Part shown: positions 24,340 through 35,524 of the stretch, in pieces
Layout of the letters: every line of letters begins with the position of its first letter
How positions within the stretch are numbered: the stretch's first letter is position 1
From: Paraglomus occultum
Taxonomy: Eukaryota > Glomeromycota > Glomeromycetes > Paraglomerales > Paraglomeraceae
Length of the DNA: 64,000 nucleotides
Direction: 5' to 3'
NCBI GenBank assembly: GCA_910592205.1
Contig: CAJVPJ010000007.1
Location: forward strand, 34,758 to 98,757
Notes under the pieces: model-generated
Databases searched by the model: none
What the model was told of the DNA's origin: nothing
The model's input: only the letters and a program-made list of their open reading frames with translations
Translations under genes and position numbers: made by a program

Positions 24340-26321
24340 TATCTTATTCAAACATGTAAAATAGAACTTATTTTATACTTTAACTTGACAAAGAATGTTA
24401 AATCATTGATTATCTGACTATTAATGACAAATAATAAAAATACTTATCATTATCATTGTTAAAACTAACAATCAGAAAACATAGTATATTCAATTAATTT
24501 GTTTTATCTGCACGCATATAAAGTGAATACGTGAGTCATTCACTTCACTCAAAAGTAAAAAAACAAAACGGATAATTTTCGAAAATATTCTTCACGGCTG
24601 TTTATTTCGGTTTCCCATCACTATAAACACGCGATATTTGTAATTTAATCACTTGTTCATATTTGTGCTACCTTTAGTATTAGGGTTAAATCATATTAAT
24701 TTAGAATGACATACAGTTTTTATCGGTTTGTTCTTTTCGTGCATGTTCTTCTCCTTTGGACTGCAACTACTTTTCTTTATCGGCGATTATAATAATGGAA
24801 TAATAACGCTAACTAATGGCGTTTTCAAGGCTGATAAGAACCTTAATTATTTCGATAGTCAAATACTAATGCAAAATTGTCAGCGTAACTTTTTTTACTA
24901 TACTTGGATGGGTAATGACGACTGTGTTTTTCCATTATCAGCATCAATTATTGTCATTAACAATTGGTCGTTTATTTTTTGGAATGCCGAGTCTGAGATA
25001 TGCATTGATTATAAAGAAAATATTTCATAAAGATAATCCGCTGTGAATTGACAATATTCATTGTTCGCCGCAATACCCTTTTTACCTTACATTTGTTTAT
25101 AATTTTTCCATAAAATATGCAACGTGTCTGGGAAATATTTAATCTACGAAAATTTTCTTAAAATCTTAATCGATGCGCGTGTAGCTGTAGACTTGTTGTT
25201 ATCAATCGTTCAAATACAAAGCATGCAGTTAGATAAAGCTTTTACTTGCGTAATGCCAGTATACAAAAAAGGCTCCTATAATTAATGCTTTTTTTGGAAT
25301 GTGTACTGTCATAGACTTTAGAGCACAGCTCGCCTCCTTAAACAACCATAGCGGGTAAAATTTACATGTTTTCAAATATTTCATGTATTTTGTATAAGGC
25401 AACATCTATGTTTGTGCCAATACTAAAAATGAAAATACGCTTATTTGAAATGCCGAGTTTCCTAAATTTATATAAGTTTGTTTTAGTAATCTAAATTAAT
25501 CGAAGCGTGTCGATGAACCCTACGCCACAATCACTACAAAGTTATTTTCGAACTTAAATTTAAATCCGGCCTGTTGATGTCAATCTATTAAGTTTGGCAT
25601 ATTGTTATTAAGCAAAAACTTGACAATTTGCTGTCATATTTAGAACCGTTGTCTGTTGAAGGTGCACAATAATATCCGTCGATTTGCATATTGTTGCCGA
25701 GTATAGTAATGATTTTCATCTAATTCGATTACACATATCAAGAAACGCGTCGAAAACCAAAAAAATTTTACGCAAATGTGGAAAATTGATTTTGTATGTT
25801 TATATTTGTTGGATGTTTGGATAGTTTCTGGAGAAAGATTTATTCATTCGTCACTGTAACAAAAATTATTATAGACTTACTAATTATCATTCTATTGTAA
25901 AACTAAAGGGCCATTTTCATTTAAAGTTGAGCGTTTTCCAAATTTTATCTTAAAAGTGGTGTATGAAGACTGCAAACGCGAGGGACTAGGAAGTTAACAC
26001 AAATTTTGCTTACGGTTAGGGCAGAAACTATTTCAGACGAACAAGACGTATGGTTATACTGTAAATAATATTTCTTTATTATTTTTTCTAGACAAGTAAA
26101 TACCATTATTCCTGATCTTGCCGATCACTCTAATCTTGTAGTTCGCGTGGCCAAATATTTGGTTCATACCCTCCCTACACATTGTAGCACTACTATCTAT
26201 AAATTTTGTTGTCCCTGCTGTTAAATCGTTACGACATTCATACACCTCGTTTACTAGTCATCCTCATCATATCCATATATCCATCCTACGGAAATGGCTT
26301 TATTGGACCATGTGATAATAC
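24340..26321. other. gene-free stretch
   Basis: About 2 kb of AT-rich DNA. A plus-strand frame at 24728-25030 has no recognisable feature, and an overlapping short frame from 24706 looks like a signal peptide but stops after 28 codons. The minus-strand frame 26054-26245 lies just downstream of the MATE gene and could be an alternative last exon, since a strong GTGAGT overlaps the MATE stop codon. Confidence 0.4.
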
Positions 26322-28434
26322 TCACGCGTTCCCATACTCCACCCCATCGTTAAGCCCATTCCCAACTTCCCTGTTCAGCTCATTGTTCCTCCTCGTCTTT
26401 GCGTTGTCCGCTAAAAATCTTATTCTTACATTTTCTGCTTCCCGCCCCCAATTAGTCTTCATGATCAGAATCAGTTCTCCCGCCCCAACACACATCGATC
26501 CAATCATTAAACCAGCCCACAGACCTATCAGGCGCCACTCAAAGATGAAAGCCGTGACCAAGGAGAATGGAAGACCAATAAAGTAATATGCGATTATGTT
26601 AAGCGTAGCGCCGATTTTTTGACGACCGAGACCGCGAATTATACCACCGCCTACCGTTCCAAGTGCGTCGCTTATCTGAAAAAGAAAAAACATGTAATCA
26701 TGTAGTCACGTATCACATATTGTCACGTGATGTGATGGCGCTCACCTGAAACGCGGCGCACATTGGTAAAACCGATGCTACTAATTCCACAACATCTTTA
26801 TCTCCGGTAAACAGATATCTGCAAAAACATTTTATTAATAATGTAATCTATCCCTCAAAAGATTCAATCTTTCAATCAAACTTACCCCCAAGAATGCCTA
26901 CACACCAACAACAATGACATTGTTGTTCCTCCAACTATAACTGCCAAGATCATAGCCATACGCGAGCTAATCTGAGCTCTCTTGACCAATCCCGCCCCAA
27001 TAAGATTTCCAACACGATTTGATGCCGAGACGGCGACACCAAAGGGAAACTGGAATAACGTCGAGCCAGTTGTGAGGATCACGCTCTGAGCTGCCAGAGC
27101 TGTTTCACCAAAGTAACCCGCAGCTAGGGCTATGAGTTCGAAAGCCCACCACTCGGAACTGACCAGAAGATTTGATTTTTTTTAGCAAAGAAAACTAGTA
27201 TGCAAGTTAAAACTGAAATCATATCCCGCTTACCAAATCATGAAAATGCCTGGCACAGCTAACATTACAACTTCACCCCAACCCGAAAGACATTGCCTTG
27301 TCCATCCTCCCCACACCTGGTACCCATCAAAGTATCGGATGTAACCAATGAGCAGAATTAACATAAACCAATACGTTGTCGCGGTTGCAATGGGGGCCCC
27401 AATAAAACCGAGAGAAAACGGTTCATACCAGACGAGAAGGTAGTTTAAGCATATATTTAACGTTGCGGCGATTACTAATACGTAAGTTGGGGCTTTCACT
27501 ATTCCTATTATGAGTAAACGAGACAATTTTTGTTACCCTCAAAAAAAAATATTTTTCCCTTGTTCGGCACCGACATCCGCTTCTATCAATCTATCCCCCC
27601 CCCCCCCCCCACGTTTTTCTGTAATTTTATTAACAAACCTTGTGCCTGTAAATACTTCTTAAGACACTCAAACATGACAAAAGCTGGTGCTCCACACAAC
27701 AAGCATCGCAAAAAGAGACCAGCATATCGTGCCAAATCTTCTCTTTGTCCGAGAAATATTAATATCGATTCTGCGTTTAACCATACGACTGCTATAGGGA
27801 TCGAGATAAAGAAAATAATAATAATCGTACGTTGGAGATATACACCAACGAGCATGGGATTCCCACAAGTGAAAGCTTGAGAGCAAAGAGTGTCGAGGGC
27901 TGTAGCAGCACCGAATGCTATAGACCAACCGGTAACCGAGGCAAACTTGACAGAAAAAATTGATAATAAAAGTAGTGAATTCGCGTTTATATTTCTCTAT
28001 TCTTGGATTCTTGATGCTTGTTTAAATTATTTACCATTGATGCCAATGCCGACGAGGCCAATTCAACCGATCCCTAGTAAGTCGATCGAGTCGTCATCAT
28101 AATGAACGTTTGTTATCCCGAATCACAACAATCACATTGCAAAAGATCTCTTTACCAGATGTCCCAAAGTGATAACGGATACAATATGTAGCGAGAATTC
28201 TATAAGGTAAGTCAGCGCTATAGGCACTGCCTTTCGAAAAATAAACGCTGCTTCCTTAAAATCATATGTCATATCATCGGGCGCATCATTTAATGGAATA
28301 TCTTCGTAAATTATGTCTGAAGACCGTAAAAGGGGTGTGGATTCGGAGGCTGGCGAGGTAAGGTTTTGTTGAGTAGGTTGAACCGAGTCAGAAGGCAAAC
28401 TCGTTGCGTATGCGGAAGCCATTGCAGTCGACAA
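26322..28434 (-). CDS. MATE family multidrug/toxin extrusion transporter
   Basis: Six exons on the minus strand: 28434-28156, 27945-27639, 27504-27234, 27158-26886, 26818-26746 and 26675-26322, giving 518 residues, normal for fungal MATE proteins. These are cation- or proton-coupled exporters of organic compounds in the vacuolar or plasma membrane. After a polar N-terminus with a TPLL motif come twelve hydrophobic segments. Family signatures seen: GAATALDTLCSQAFT, the SEWWAFEL stretch created across the exon 3/4 junction, AAQSV, RVGNLIGAG and GTVGGGIIRGLGRQ. The SEWWAFEL motif confirms that splice. All introns are GT-AG, with phases 0, 1, 2, 2 and 0. Substrate cannot be told from sequence. 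The identification is firm. Confidence 0.9.
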
Positions 28435-29274
28435 GCAGTGGAAGGGAAGACGAGCACAAAAAGCGAAATGTCGTGTAAAGAATTAAAATTAGCAAAAGTA
28501 TTACCGAATTTAAGCTATCCCAAATCAAGTTTAATTTCTCGCGTTGCATCTTCTCTTTAGTACATATATATGTACTTCAATTGTGTATTTATTGTTCCAA
28601 AATGTAAATATAAATAAGGACAAAAACCTGACTGTGAACATTTTAATCACCTAAACTCGAATGATAATCAGGAATTTATCAGGCATGTTACACACGACCA
28701 GGAATTTCTTGTCTATTTGTCAGCCGGATGTTCCGATTATCCTGGGTTTACAAGATTTTTGTGCACTCTACGACTGTATTTCCACATTGTTCGGTAAAAT
28801 AATCCCGTAATCATGCATTTGTATGCAAACTGCGCTGGATCAAAATTACTGCATAATGCTATTTGCGTTCGTTTGTTGGTTTATAATGAATGTGCAATTC
28901 TTGCTCTGGTTATTATCAGATAGCGCATGTATTATAGCAAAATCAATACCATTAACATATAAACAGGCCATAGCAAGTATTAACGAATCGTGTATTATTA
29001 ATATAATTGACCGTTTGTAGATGTGTAGAACGAACATTAGATATTATGTCAGTGTTCTATGCATTTCAATAAGATTGACCAGAGTATAGAAAACAATAAA
29101 ACAGCTACAACCTCTGGCGTGAATATTAATAAGCAACATCAACACAAGTACTCGTATATTCGTGTCATTAGAATTGTGTAACAGAAGTTTGAGAATTTTC
29201 CAACGTCAATCCGCTTTTTTTATAGAACGGGCGAGTACTCTTAATTCGTTCTTCGAAACTATCGTGCCATCACC
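28435..29274. other. gene-free stretch, MATE upstream region
   Basis: AT-rich DNA upstream of the MATE start codon, including a TATATATGTA tract at about 28562-28573. No coding exon was recognised. Confidence 0.4.
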
Positions 29275-29510
29275 ATGCTCATTCCAACGAAGAATCGCAG
29301 AGATCTATGAAAGGTACAATTACTTTTCACAACACTCATGTCTCTTCTCATAGTGTATTGTTCACACAAAAAAAGGATTTCAAATGCACCAAAGCACCCA
29401 TATATCGATCCAAGGCGCGGATGTGTCAAACTCACTTCTCCTGGCAATATTATTACTACACGTTGGTGAGAGTTAACGCCCGAGATTATTTCTAGGCCTT
29501 CGCCATTTTT
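29275..29510 (+). pseudogene. RPS10: decayed copy of ribosomal protein S10 (eS10)
   Basis: Starts with ATG encoding MLIPTKNR, then in a shifted frame REIYER, matching the conserved start of eukaryotic S10. Further on, in other frames, come KKDF-like, NAPKHP and FSWQYYYYTL, the three best conserved S10 blocks, in the right order. At least three frame changes are needed and the middle of the protein is missing, so it cannot make S10. No intron is seen, which would fit a processed copy, but a decayed duplicate is equally possible. eS10 is a component of the 40S subunit; the working gene must be elsewhere. Confidence 0.7.
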
Positions 29511-30912
29511 GAAGAGTTGTTGAATAATTATAATGAGCGAATACGACGCTCGTTAAATGTATGGATAAATAGAAAGCTATTCAATTGGCTCGCTCTTTGT
29601 TTTGTGGGTGGTAGCTTTATTAAAGGATCCGTCCTTTGAACTTTGATAATGATGAATATTTTACGATCTTTTGTTTTTAATACTTACGCTGTATTTTCTG
29701 GATTGGTACAGAAACACGCAAAGAACACGTTAATTGATCTTGAAGAGAAGAACTAACTGACTGGGCCGGACATTCTCGTCTCAGTTCTCGCTAAACATTT
29801 CGGTGATTTGAATAGTGAAATTGATGAGTCCGAATTCTTCCTATTTCTATGACTTGTTGGGATTAACCACAACACGTCTTAAGCCTTAATTCCTGATACT
29901 GCTTGTCAGAACAAAACAGCAACATGGGAGATTGGGTTGGCGTATTCCCAAGTTGATTATCGCTCCAATGACTTTTGCCAAGAAAAATTCTCGGATATCG
30001 ACTCTATGTTTTATAGTGCAAGAATCGGAGATGATAATAAAGCAAGTCTAACATTATGTGACCTGACAATAATGTAAATTCGTACTAGACAGTAAATAAA
30101 CATGCTCACCCAAATCGTGGTTATTTTTCCAAGACACGAACACCATCCGACCCAATTTAAACAATGAAATCTCACAGACGATATCGATTCCGAGCCTTTC
30201 GCCAAGCTGGATGGAGAGCACGAGCTTATATTGTTGATGCAAATAGAAAATTGAAAATTCTCACGAGCTTTGTGACCTGACACGAGGTCATGCATCATAA
30301 CTACCACTTGAGGTATTTATTTCGTTAATGTAATATTCACATCTCGACTGTTATAATATTTGTTTATGCTCACAAACTAACCATTTTCGGAAACTAAGAA
30401 ACCAAAATTTCTGCTGATCATCGGCTGCTGAAAGACTAAAAAAAGTCGTTATTTATAGTTTTACTGAAACAATTACTTGTAAACATTCCGATTTTCGCGT
30501 TTCCAGAAATATGACCCTAAGAATATTATCTTATTTCGTCTTGGGTGATAATAATTATTTTCCGACTGATATTGGCAACCAAACTCTCGTCAATAATGTT
30601 GTTATCTTTTTTGACAATTTCACCGTTGGACGTGACATAATAATAAGACAACCATTTCGCGACGCGTAGAATTTTTTTTAAATGGCAGCTGAAAAAACGG
30701 TTTTGGAATCCCCGACTTTCTTATTTCAAGGAACACAAAACGTGGAAATCTGTTAGATTTCCTGTGCTGGAGCATAGTGTCAACGGAGGATTTTGGTGGT
30801 GTTCAAAAAAAATGGCAAACAAATTTTTTTCTAACTCATCACATATTGCTCCAAATAATATAATTTAGACTTGATTTGAAAGCTTAAACGGTGCTAATTA
30901 TTGATTTATTAT
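29511..30912. other. gene-free stretch
   Basis: AT-rich DNA with short, stop-broken frames. A plus-strand stretch around 29710-30040 has some coding-like composition but several stops and no recognised motif. The 3' flank of the Tc1 fragment begins at its right edge. Confidence 0.35.
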
Positions 30913-31110
30913 TTAATATGAGATGTAATTACCATTATTGTCTATGATTAGTTCACATCGACACTTCATCGAATCTAGTAAATTAATTATGACAGTATTT
31001 GGAATGTTGTTCCACTCTTCAGCCCTAAACTGTTCCAATTCCTTACAGTTGTTTGATTTACACCTTTCCATATTTGTTTTGACAATGTTGGCATATAGTA
31101 AATTTGCGTG
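30913..31110 (-). mobile_element. C-terminal fragment of a Tc1/mariner transposase
   Basis: The minus-strand frame ends LEQFRAEEWNNIP, then a helix with LLDSMKCRCELII and a final NGNYISY before the stop. This is the standard C-terminus of Tc1-type transposases, after the catalytic DDE domain (EEW..IP, I..L..SM..RC..VI...G..T.Y). Upstream of about 31110 the frame changes to unrelated sequence and no DDE residues, helix-turn-helix or inverted repeats are found. It is a 5'-truncated dead remnant. Confidence 0.7.
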
Positions 31111-31492
31111 CGAAACAGCAGGCAGCTGTAAGTGGAAGCCTTGCAAAAGAATGCCTATGTGGTGGAGTAGGCTTGAGGAAGATCGGGGCTGATTGAAGGC
31201 ACTGCTGTTGTCGCGGCAGTTAACCATGTTGTTTGCCATCGTCTTTCTATCAGGCGTGCAGCTACACCACTGTTATGGCTCAGGGATTCACGCAGAGTTG
31301 ATGGTCGCATCCGCATAAGAGTGAGAAGCAAAATGCATCAAAGTCAACAGCCCGACCGTGTAAGTGAGATGTGTGCAGTGAATAGCTTGCTACCCAAGAT
31401 AACACGCATGAGTGATGTAGCGAACTCCCACTCACTGCCTCTGTGAACGTTTGAATCTCTGTGCATCATTATATGTTTGAGTATTGTTCGAA

Positions 31493-32680
31493 TCAATAGA
31501 AAACGTCGAATCGGGTTCGACCTGATGATAGGCATTTTTTCAAAATTTCAACATTGTCATTCGTCATTTCCAAATTCCGCAATGCATCAAAAACACGCAA
31601 ATCCTTAATTCTGAGAAAGTCTTCATGGGAGACTAGATATAGATGGTAAGCTGTGAAATCACTACGTTGGAAATGGTCTTTCAGAATCTCCAGAGACTTT
31701 CTGACAAGTGGGGATGGCCAGCAAGAATTAAAATAGCAGCACACATGTTGGGTGGGAATGGTTAGCTCATTATTGTAAACAACATTGATAAACTTGTCCA
31801 CAAGTTGGTTGAATTCTGTCCAATCCCCATGCAGTCAACAGGTGTGTAATGATCACTCTCATTGCTCATGACACCTGGCTGATCACTGTACATGCTTAAC
31901 AAAAGCACACATATATTAGCAAGTCATCAAGAGGGTTCATAGCTTGAACTAATGCACTATTACTATATACAGTGACACCTCCCTAAATGCAACACCTCGG
32001 AACCGAGTGCTGCGTTGCAGTTTTGCATTTATGGAGGGTTTCCTTATTAGGAAAAACATTTCGATAATGTACAGATTTTCCTTTATTATACTTTCCAGCC
32101 AACTCTACGGAACAGGTTTGACATAAAATATTCCTAATTGTTAACTAAGAATTGTGTTATATTACTTTGTTTCATCGAATTTATCCTTTTTCGCGAATGC
32201 AACATGCTTACGCTAAACAATTGAAGCTCTTCACGTGAGTTGCACTCAGGGAAATAAATGTATTAGAACGGGACCGCAAAATCTGTTGCAATTGCAGAAT
32301 ATGGAGGGTTGCACTTACCCACTAAGTCCCATGCTTGGGACGAACAAAGTGTTGCATTTAGAGAGGAATTGCACTTATGAAGGTTGCACTTATGGAGGTG
32401 TCACTGTATATGCATTTCGCATCTCTTTTTGGAAATACTTTTCCACAAAATTTTCAGCTATATCATCAGGTGTCTTTTTATAAAAAGATGTGAGATTATA
32501 TTTCTGCAAAGCAAGTCTATAGGCCGGGTCTACATTCTCTTCTCTTTCTAAGCACTGTCGAATATAAGCTTGTATACCACTCAAGACCGAAGCATTAGCA
32601 ATCACTGAATACTTTTCTGTACCCAGAACTTTTTTAAACAGCGTAAAATTGAGATAGTTAATAAGAGATTGAAAATCGTT
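31493..32680 (-). pseudogene. broken unrecognised gene interrupted by a MITE
   Basis: Two coding-looking pieces lie on the minus strand on either side of the inverted-repeat element at 31970-32406. The upstream piece (32680-32409) reads VNDFQSLINYLNF at its start and FQKEMRNAY just before the insertion. The downstream piece (about 31832-31493) reads DWTEFNQLVDKFINVVYNN and continues with helical, charged sequence to a stop. Between the MITE and the second piece the frame has stops. Both pieces look like parts of a cytosolic helical protein but I do not recognise the family, and whether they came from the same gene is inferred from order and strand only. Confidence 0.35.
31970..32406. mobile_element. 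MITE with CAGTGACACCTCC terminal inverted repeats
   Basis: The left end reads CAGTGACACCTCCCTAAATG and the right end is its reverse complement with about two mismatches over 26 bases (element end GGAGGTGTCACTG at 32394-32406). TA dinucleotides flank both sides (31968-31969 and 32407-32408), the target duplication of Tc1/mariner/pogo elements. The 437-base interior has no transposase frame but has several GTTGCACTTA/TTGCATTTA-like subterminal repeats. It is a non-autonomous element mobilised by a transposase encoded elsewhere. It lies inside a minus-strand coding remnant. Confidence 0.8.
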
Positions 32681-33868
32681 TACTTAAGTTGCGATTACTT
32701 TGAATTTTTGTAAGAAACCATTACAATCAAATCAACGAGATCTGCTTGATTACAAGACTGCTTCTGAGCTATTTGTAAAAGTTAGAACGTTTTATTAGTT
32801 GTTGCAGTTTTTCGGCAAAGTCGATGTGCGCCAATCCTATAATAGAATAAATCTCCCATCGTCAACTTGAGTGTCGAAGTCTAAAATCAGCTAGAAAAAT
32901 TGCCTGATAACAAACTGAACTAAGATGTATAGTTTTGAAATAATGTTTTGTTGAAAAAATCAATCAAGTATAAAATCGTTATTGTCAGCTAAGAACCCGC
33001 TACAAATCCATGATATCTATCGCATTGAAAATATAATTAGAACGGCTTTGAATAGAACGCAACATTTTTCTGAGCACTAGTGATAGCAACATGCTTGCAT
33101 TGGTAGTTCTCCTTTGTGCATAAATATTCGGAACTCTCTCCTGGTAATCTTTCTAATATCAGTGATAAGTACAATTAGCCCATTTCCGATAATTTACCAT
33201 TATAGTTGCCGAAGGATCGGTCGGCAAATGTTATCAAAGGATATAAACAAAGAACTTTTCGTGATACAATGCGTTTGTGGCTACGTTAGTGACGCAACGC
33301 ATCACGCCACAAATTGTGACAAAATTGGGTCTCATACATCGTTGTGTGCATCACGAGAGAATAATAATCTACTCCGAATATAAAATTAGACCCCTTTTTC
33401 TAAGAATGAATTCAGCGCTTTGAAAGTGAGGTTAACCGAATAGAGAAATTAGTATAAGCATGGGCTGACGGACATATTGCATGACACTAACTATTTAAAG
33501 AATAGTATGGAATAATGATCACAAGACGAATGCTGCAAATAGTGTATTCGTCAAACAGTCCCCTCACCGTAACAATAGGGCACTTTTCCTCAACATGTCT
33601 ATTTACTTACCACAAATGTGGTGTAATAGTAAGGGAGAGCGTACAGAAGTGTTAACATTGTAGGGGCACGAATAAAAGGGAAAATATATTTCATTGTTTA
33701 TTAATGTAACTCGTTGCACATACAGCATATGATTGCTTTACATAAGATCAATGAACAATATGTCAATAAACAGAGAAATCTATTGAAACAAAACAAAAGG
33801 TTTGTTTTGTTTTTTTTCATAAATTAACCGATTCGAGTGGACACACCATTTATAGTTGCGTAAGGCAA
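32681..33868. other. gene-free stretch
   Basis: AT-rich DNA. The plus-strand frame 33114-33383 has no recognisable motif or splice context. Nothing else was supported. Confidence 0.4.
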
Positions 33869-34668
33869 CTATATTACTTTCAAACACTTAACAATTTTCA
33901 CAACCTCTCCTCGGTAAAAAAGATTGGGCCGCTTCTCACACTTTGGGCAAGTTGAACGTATAGCCTCATAATTAATTAAACAACTTTGTCGTCCAGCGTC
34001 TCGTTTGGGATGAATATGGTAGTGGAAACGGGTGCCGTTAAGCCTGGCTTGGCTTCATAAGAGTTGAGGGAAATCCGAGGACCTCACATCAGTCACGTTG
34101 GGCGGGACGACAAGATTTTAAAAATTCCCGCCACAGGAGCCCCGAGCGGTTAGCAGTACGTGACTCTGGACCTTGTCAAAAAGACGGTCGTATTTTCATA
34201 AGAGTTCCTGCATACATGCGCTCGCCCCTGATTTTTTCCTGGGAAAAATTTGTGTTGGTGGCCATACAATAGCATATATAGTAACAGTAGGTTTTTTTCA
34301 AAAAAAAAAAAAATCTGCAGACAGACAGATTGAACGTATGGGTGGGTCTACTTGGTAAGTTGCATATATTGGTTTGTCGTGCGTATGCGTGATTTGCATT
34401 GCTGTAGTAGCAACCCACAAAGAAATTCATCTTGAAAAGCTCGTTATTTATAAACTTTTGCTTCTTTGTATCGAGCTGTTGCTATTACCAGGTTATCATG
34501 TAGACACGCGGTCACACGAGTAGAAAATCGAATTGTCGTTTCCCGGGATAGCCATCGAATTTCGACGCAGTAGACACGCCTTTGTTCGAAAGTACATTCC
34601 TGCGCCATACATGTGGGTCGTACAACCACCAAATTAGGATAGTCACCTTTTTTGCAAAAGCGAACCAT
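33869..34668 (-). CDS. unrecognised minus-strand gene, two likely exons
   Basis: A first exon 34668-34489 (60 codons) starts MVRFCKKGDYPNLVVVRP and ends at a GTAATA donor after ACLHDNL. A last exon 34043-33869, after a CCAG acceptor, reads LNGTRFHYHIHPKRDAGRQ, then a CPKC motif, and stops after VKCLKVI. The CPKC with later Cys could be half of a zinc site. One or more middle exons must exist between them because the phases do not fit directly (0 against 2) and I could not define them. Grouping the two into one gene rests only on strand and proximity. The function is unknown. Confidence 0.35.
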
Positions 34669-35268
34669 TACTATTGGTATCTTTTGAAGATCGCTTGCAA
34701 TTATTGTCTGTCTAAAACCAAACCGTCATAACCAGGTTCTATCGAATGGTCTTTTACATGTCAAAGAGCATGTGCTGTGCACAACCGCAGCAATGTGGTT
34801 GGAGTGAGTGGCTACGCCCCACCACACAGTTAGATAATCGATACTTTGATAGAAAAAATCACATAGCATGAACCATACAGAATCATTGGTAATTGTAACG
34901 TATGAGTCATATGGTGAAACAATAACCGCAGTGGATGATGTACAATCGAATTAACAAGTTAATAAATTTTATGTTTATTTACATTACAGTTCAATAATAT
35001 ACTATCTAAATTTCAGCACAAAAAGTGCTTAGCTAGTAGTTTTAACAAAGAGTATTCTGTACATAATAAGTGATTACATCGATGCAAAATAAAAACAGAT
35101 ACCGTTTAATCCTCCCTTCCCACCCCCCGCGGCATGGCGGATAGTCATCAAACTAGCCGTTTGACGTGAATCTGTACCTCCGAAATATGCTTTCGGATTT
35201 TTGGCCTCTCCTGAGTATAAAAATTTTGACGTTGGCGCTCGTTGTAAATGACAAGGATTTATTGACGT

Positions 35269-35517
35269 TTAGATGACCTTCCCGCCTGGATCATGCAAAG
35301 CGCATTTATCTTGAAGATATTGAATAAAGAGCTTTAATTCCTTGCCAAGCCGTTGAAACGCAGCGTCTGCTTGGTTGGTAGCCAATATGTTAACTGAGAA
35401 GATATAAAGTAACGCCATATTACTTTGCAGGAATACACGTATACGTGCGTTGAATAGGTTGTGATAGTTGTTGGCGAAAAACACGAGAGAGTTACTGAAG
35501 CCTTGTTGTTTTAACCG
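35269..35517 (-). CDS. terminal coding exon of an unrecognised gene
   Basis: After an ATTTTAG acceptor at 35518-35524 there is an 83-codon open frame to the stop at 35269. It starts RLKQQGFSNSLVFFANN, is helical and mildly hydrophobic in the middle and ends QDKCALHDPGGKVI. Codon use looks coding and the frame fills the exon. Upstream in the same frame another coding-like run (QDAIYQPASKS) precedes a TAG, so at least one more exon is likely at about 35600. I do not recognise the protein. Confidence 0.35.
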   Translation of the reverse strand, partial: RLKQQGFSNSLVFFANNYHNLFNARIRVFLQSNMALLYIFSVNILATNQADAAFQRLGKELKLFIQYLQDKCALHDPGGKVI

Positions 35518-35524
35518 CTAAAAT

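Noticed and set aside
24728-25030. 100-codon plus-strand frame, hydrophobic start
   Set aside because: Low complexity AT-rich composition, no homologue pattern; an overlapping signal-peptide-like frame stops after 28 codons.
34136-34190. String resembling the 5' half of a tRNA (CGAGCGGTTAGC and GACTCTGGACC)
   Set aside because: D-arm and anticodon-arm look-alikes are present, but no matching acceptor stem, T-arm or B-box follows within tRNA distance.
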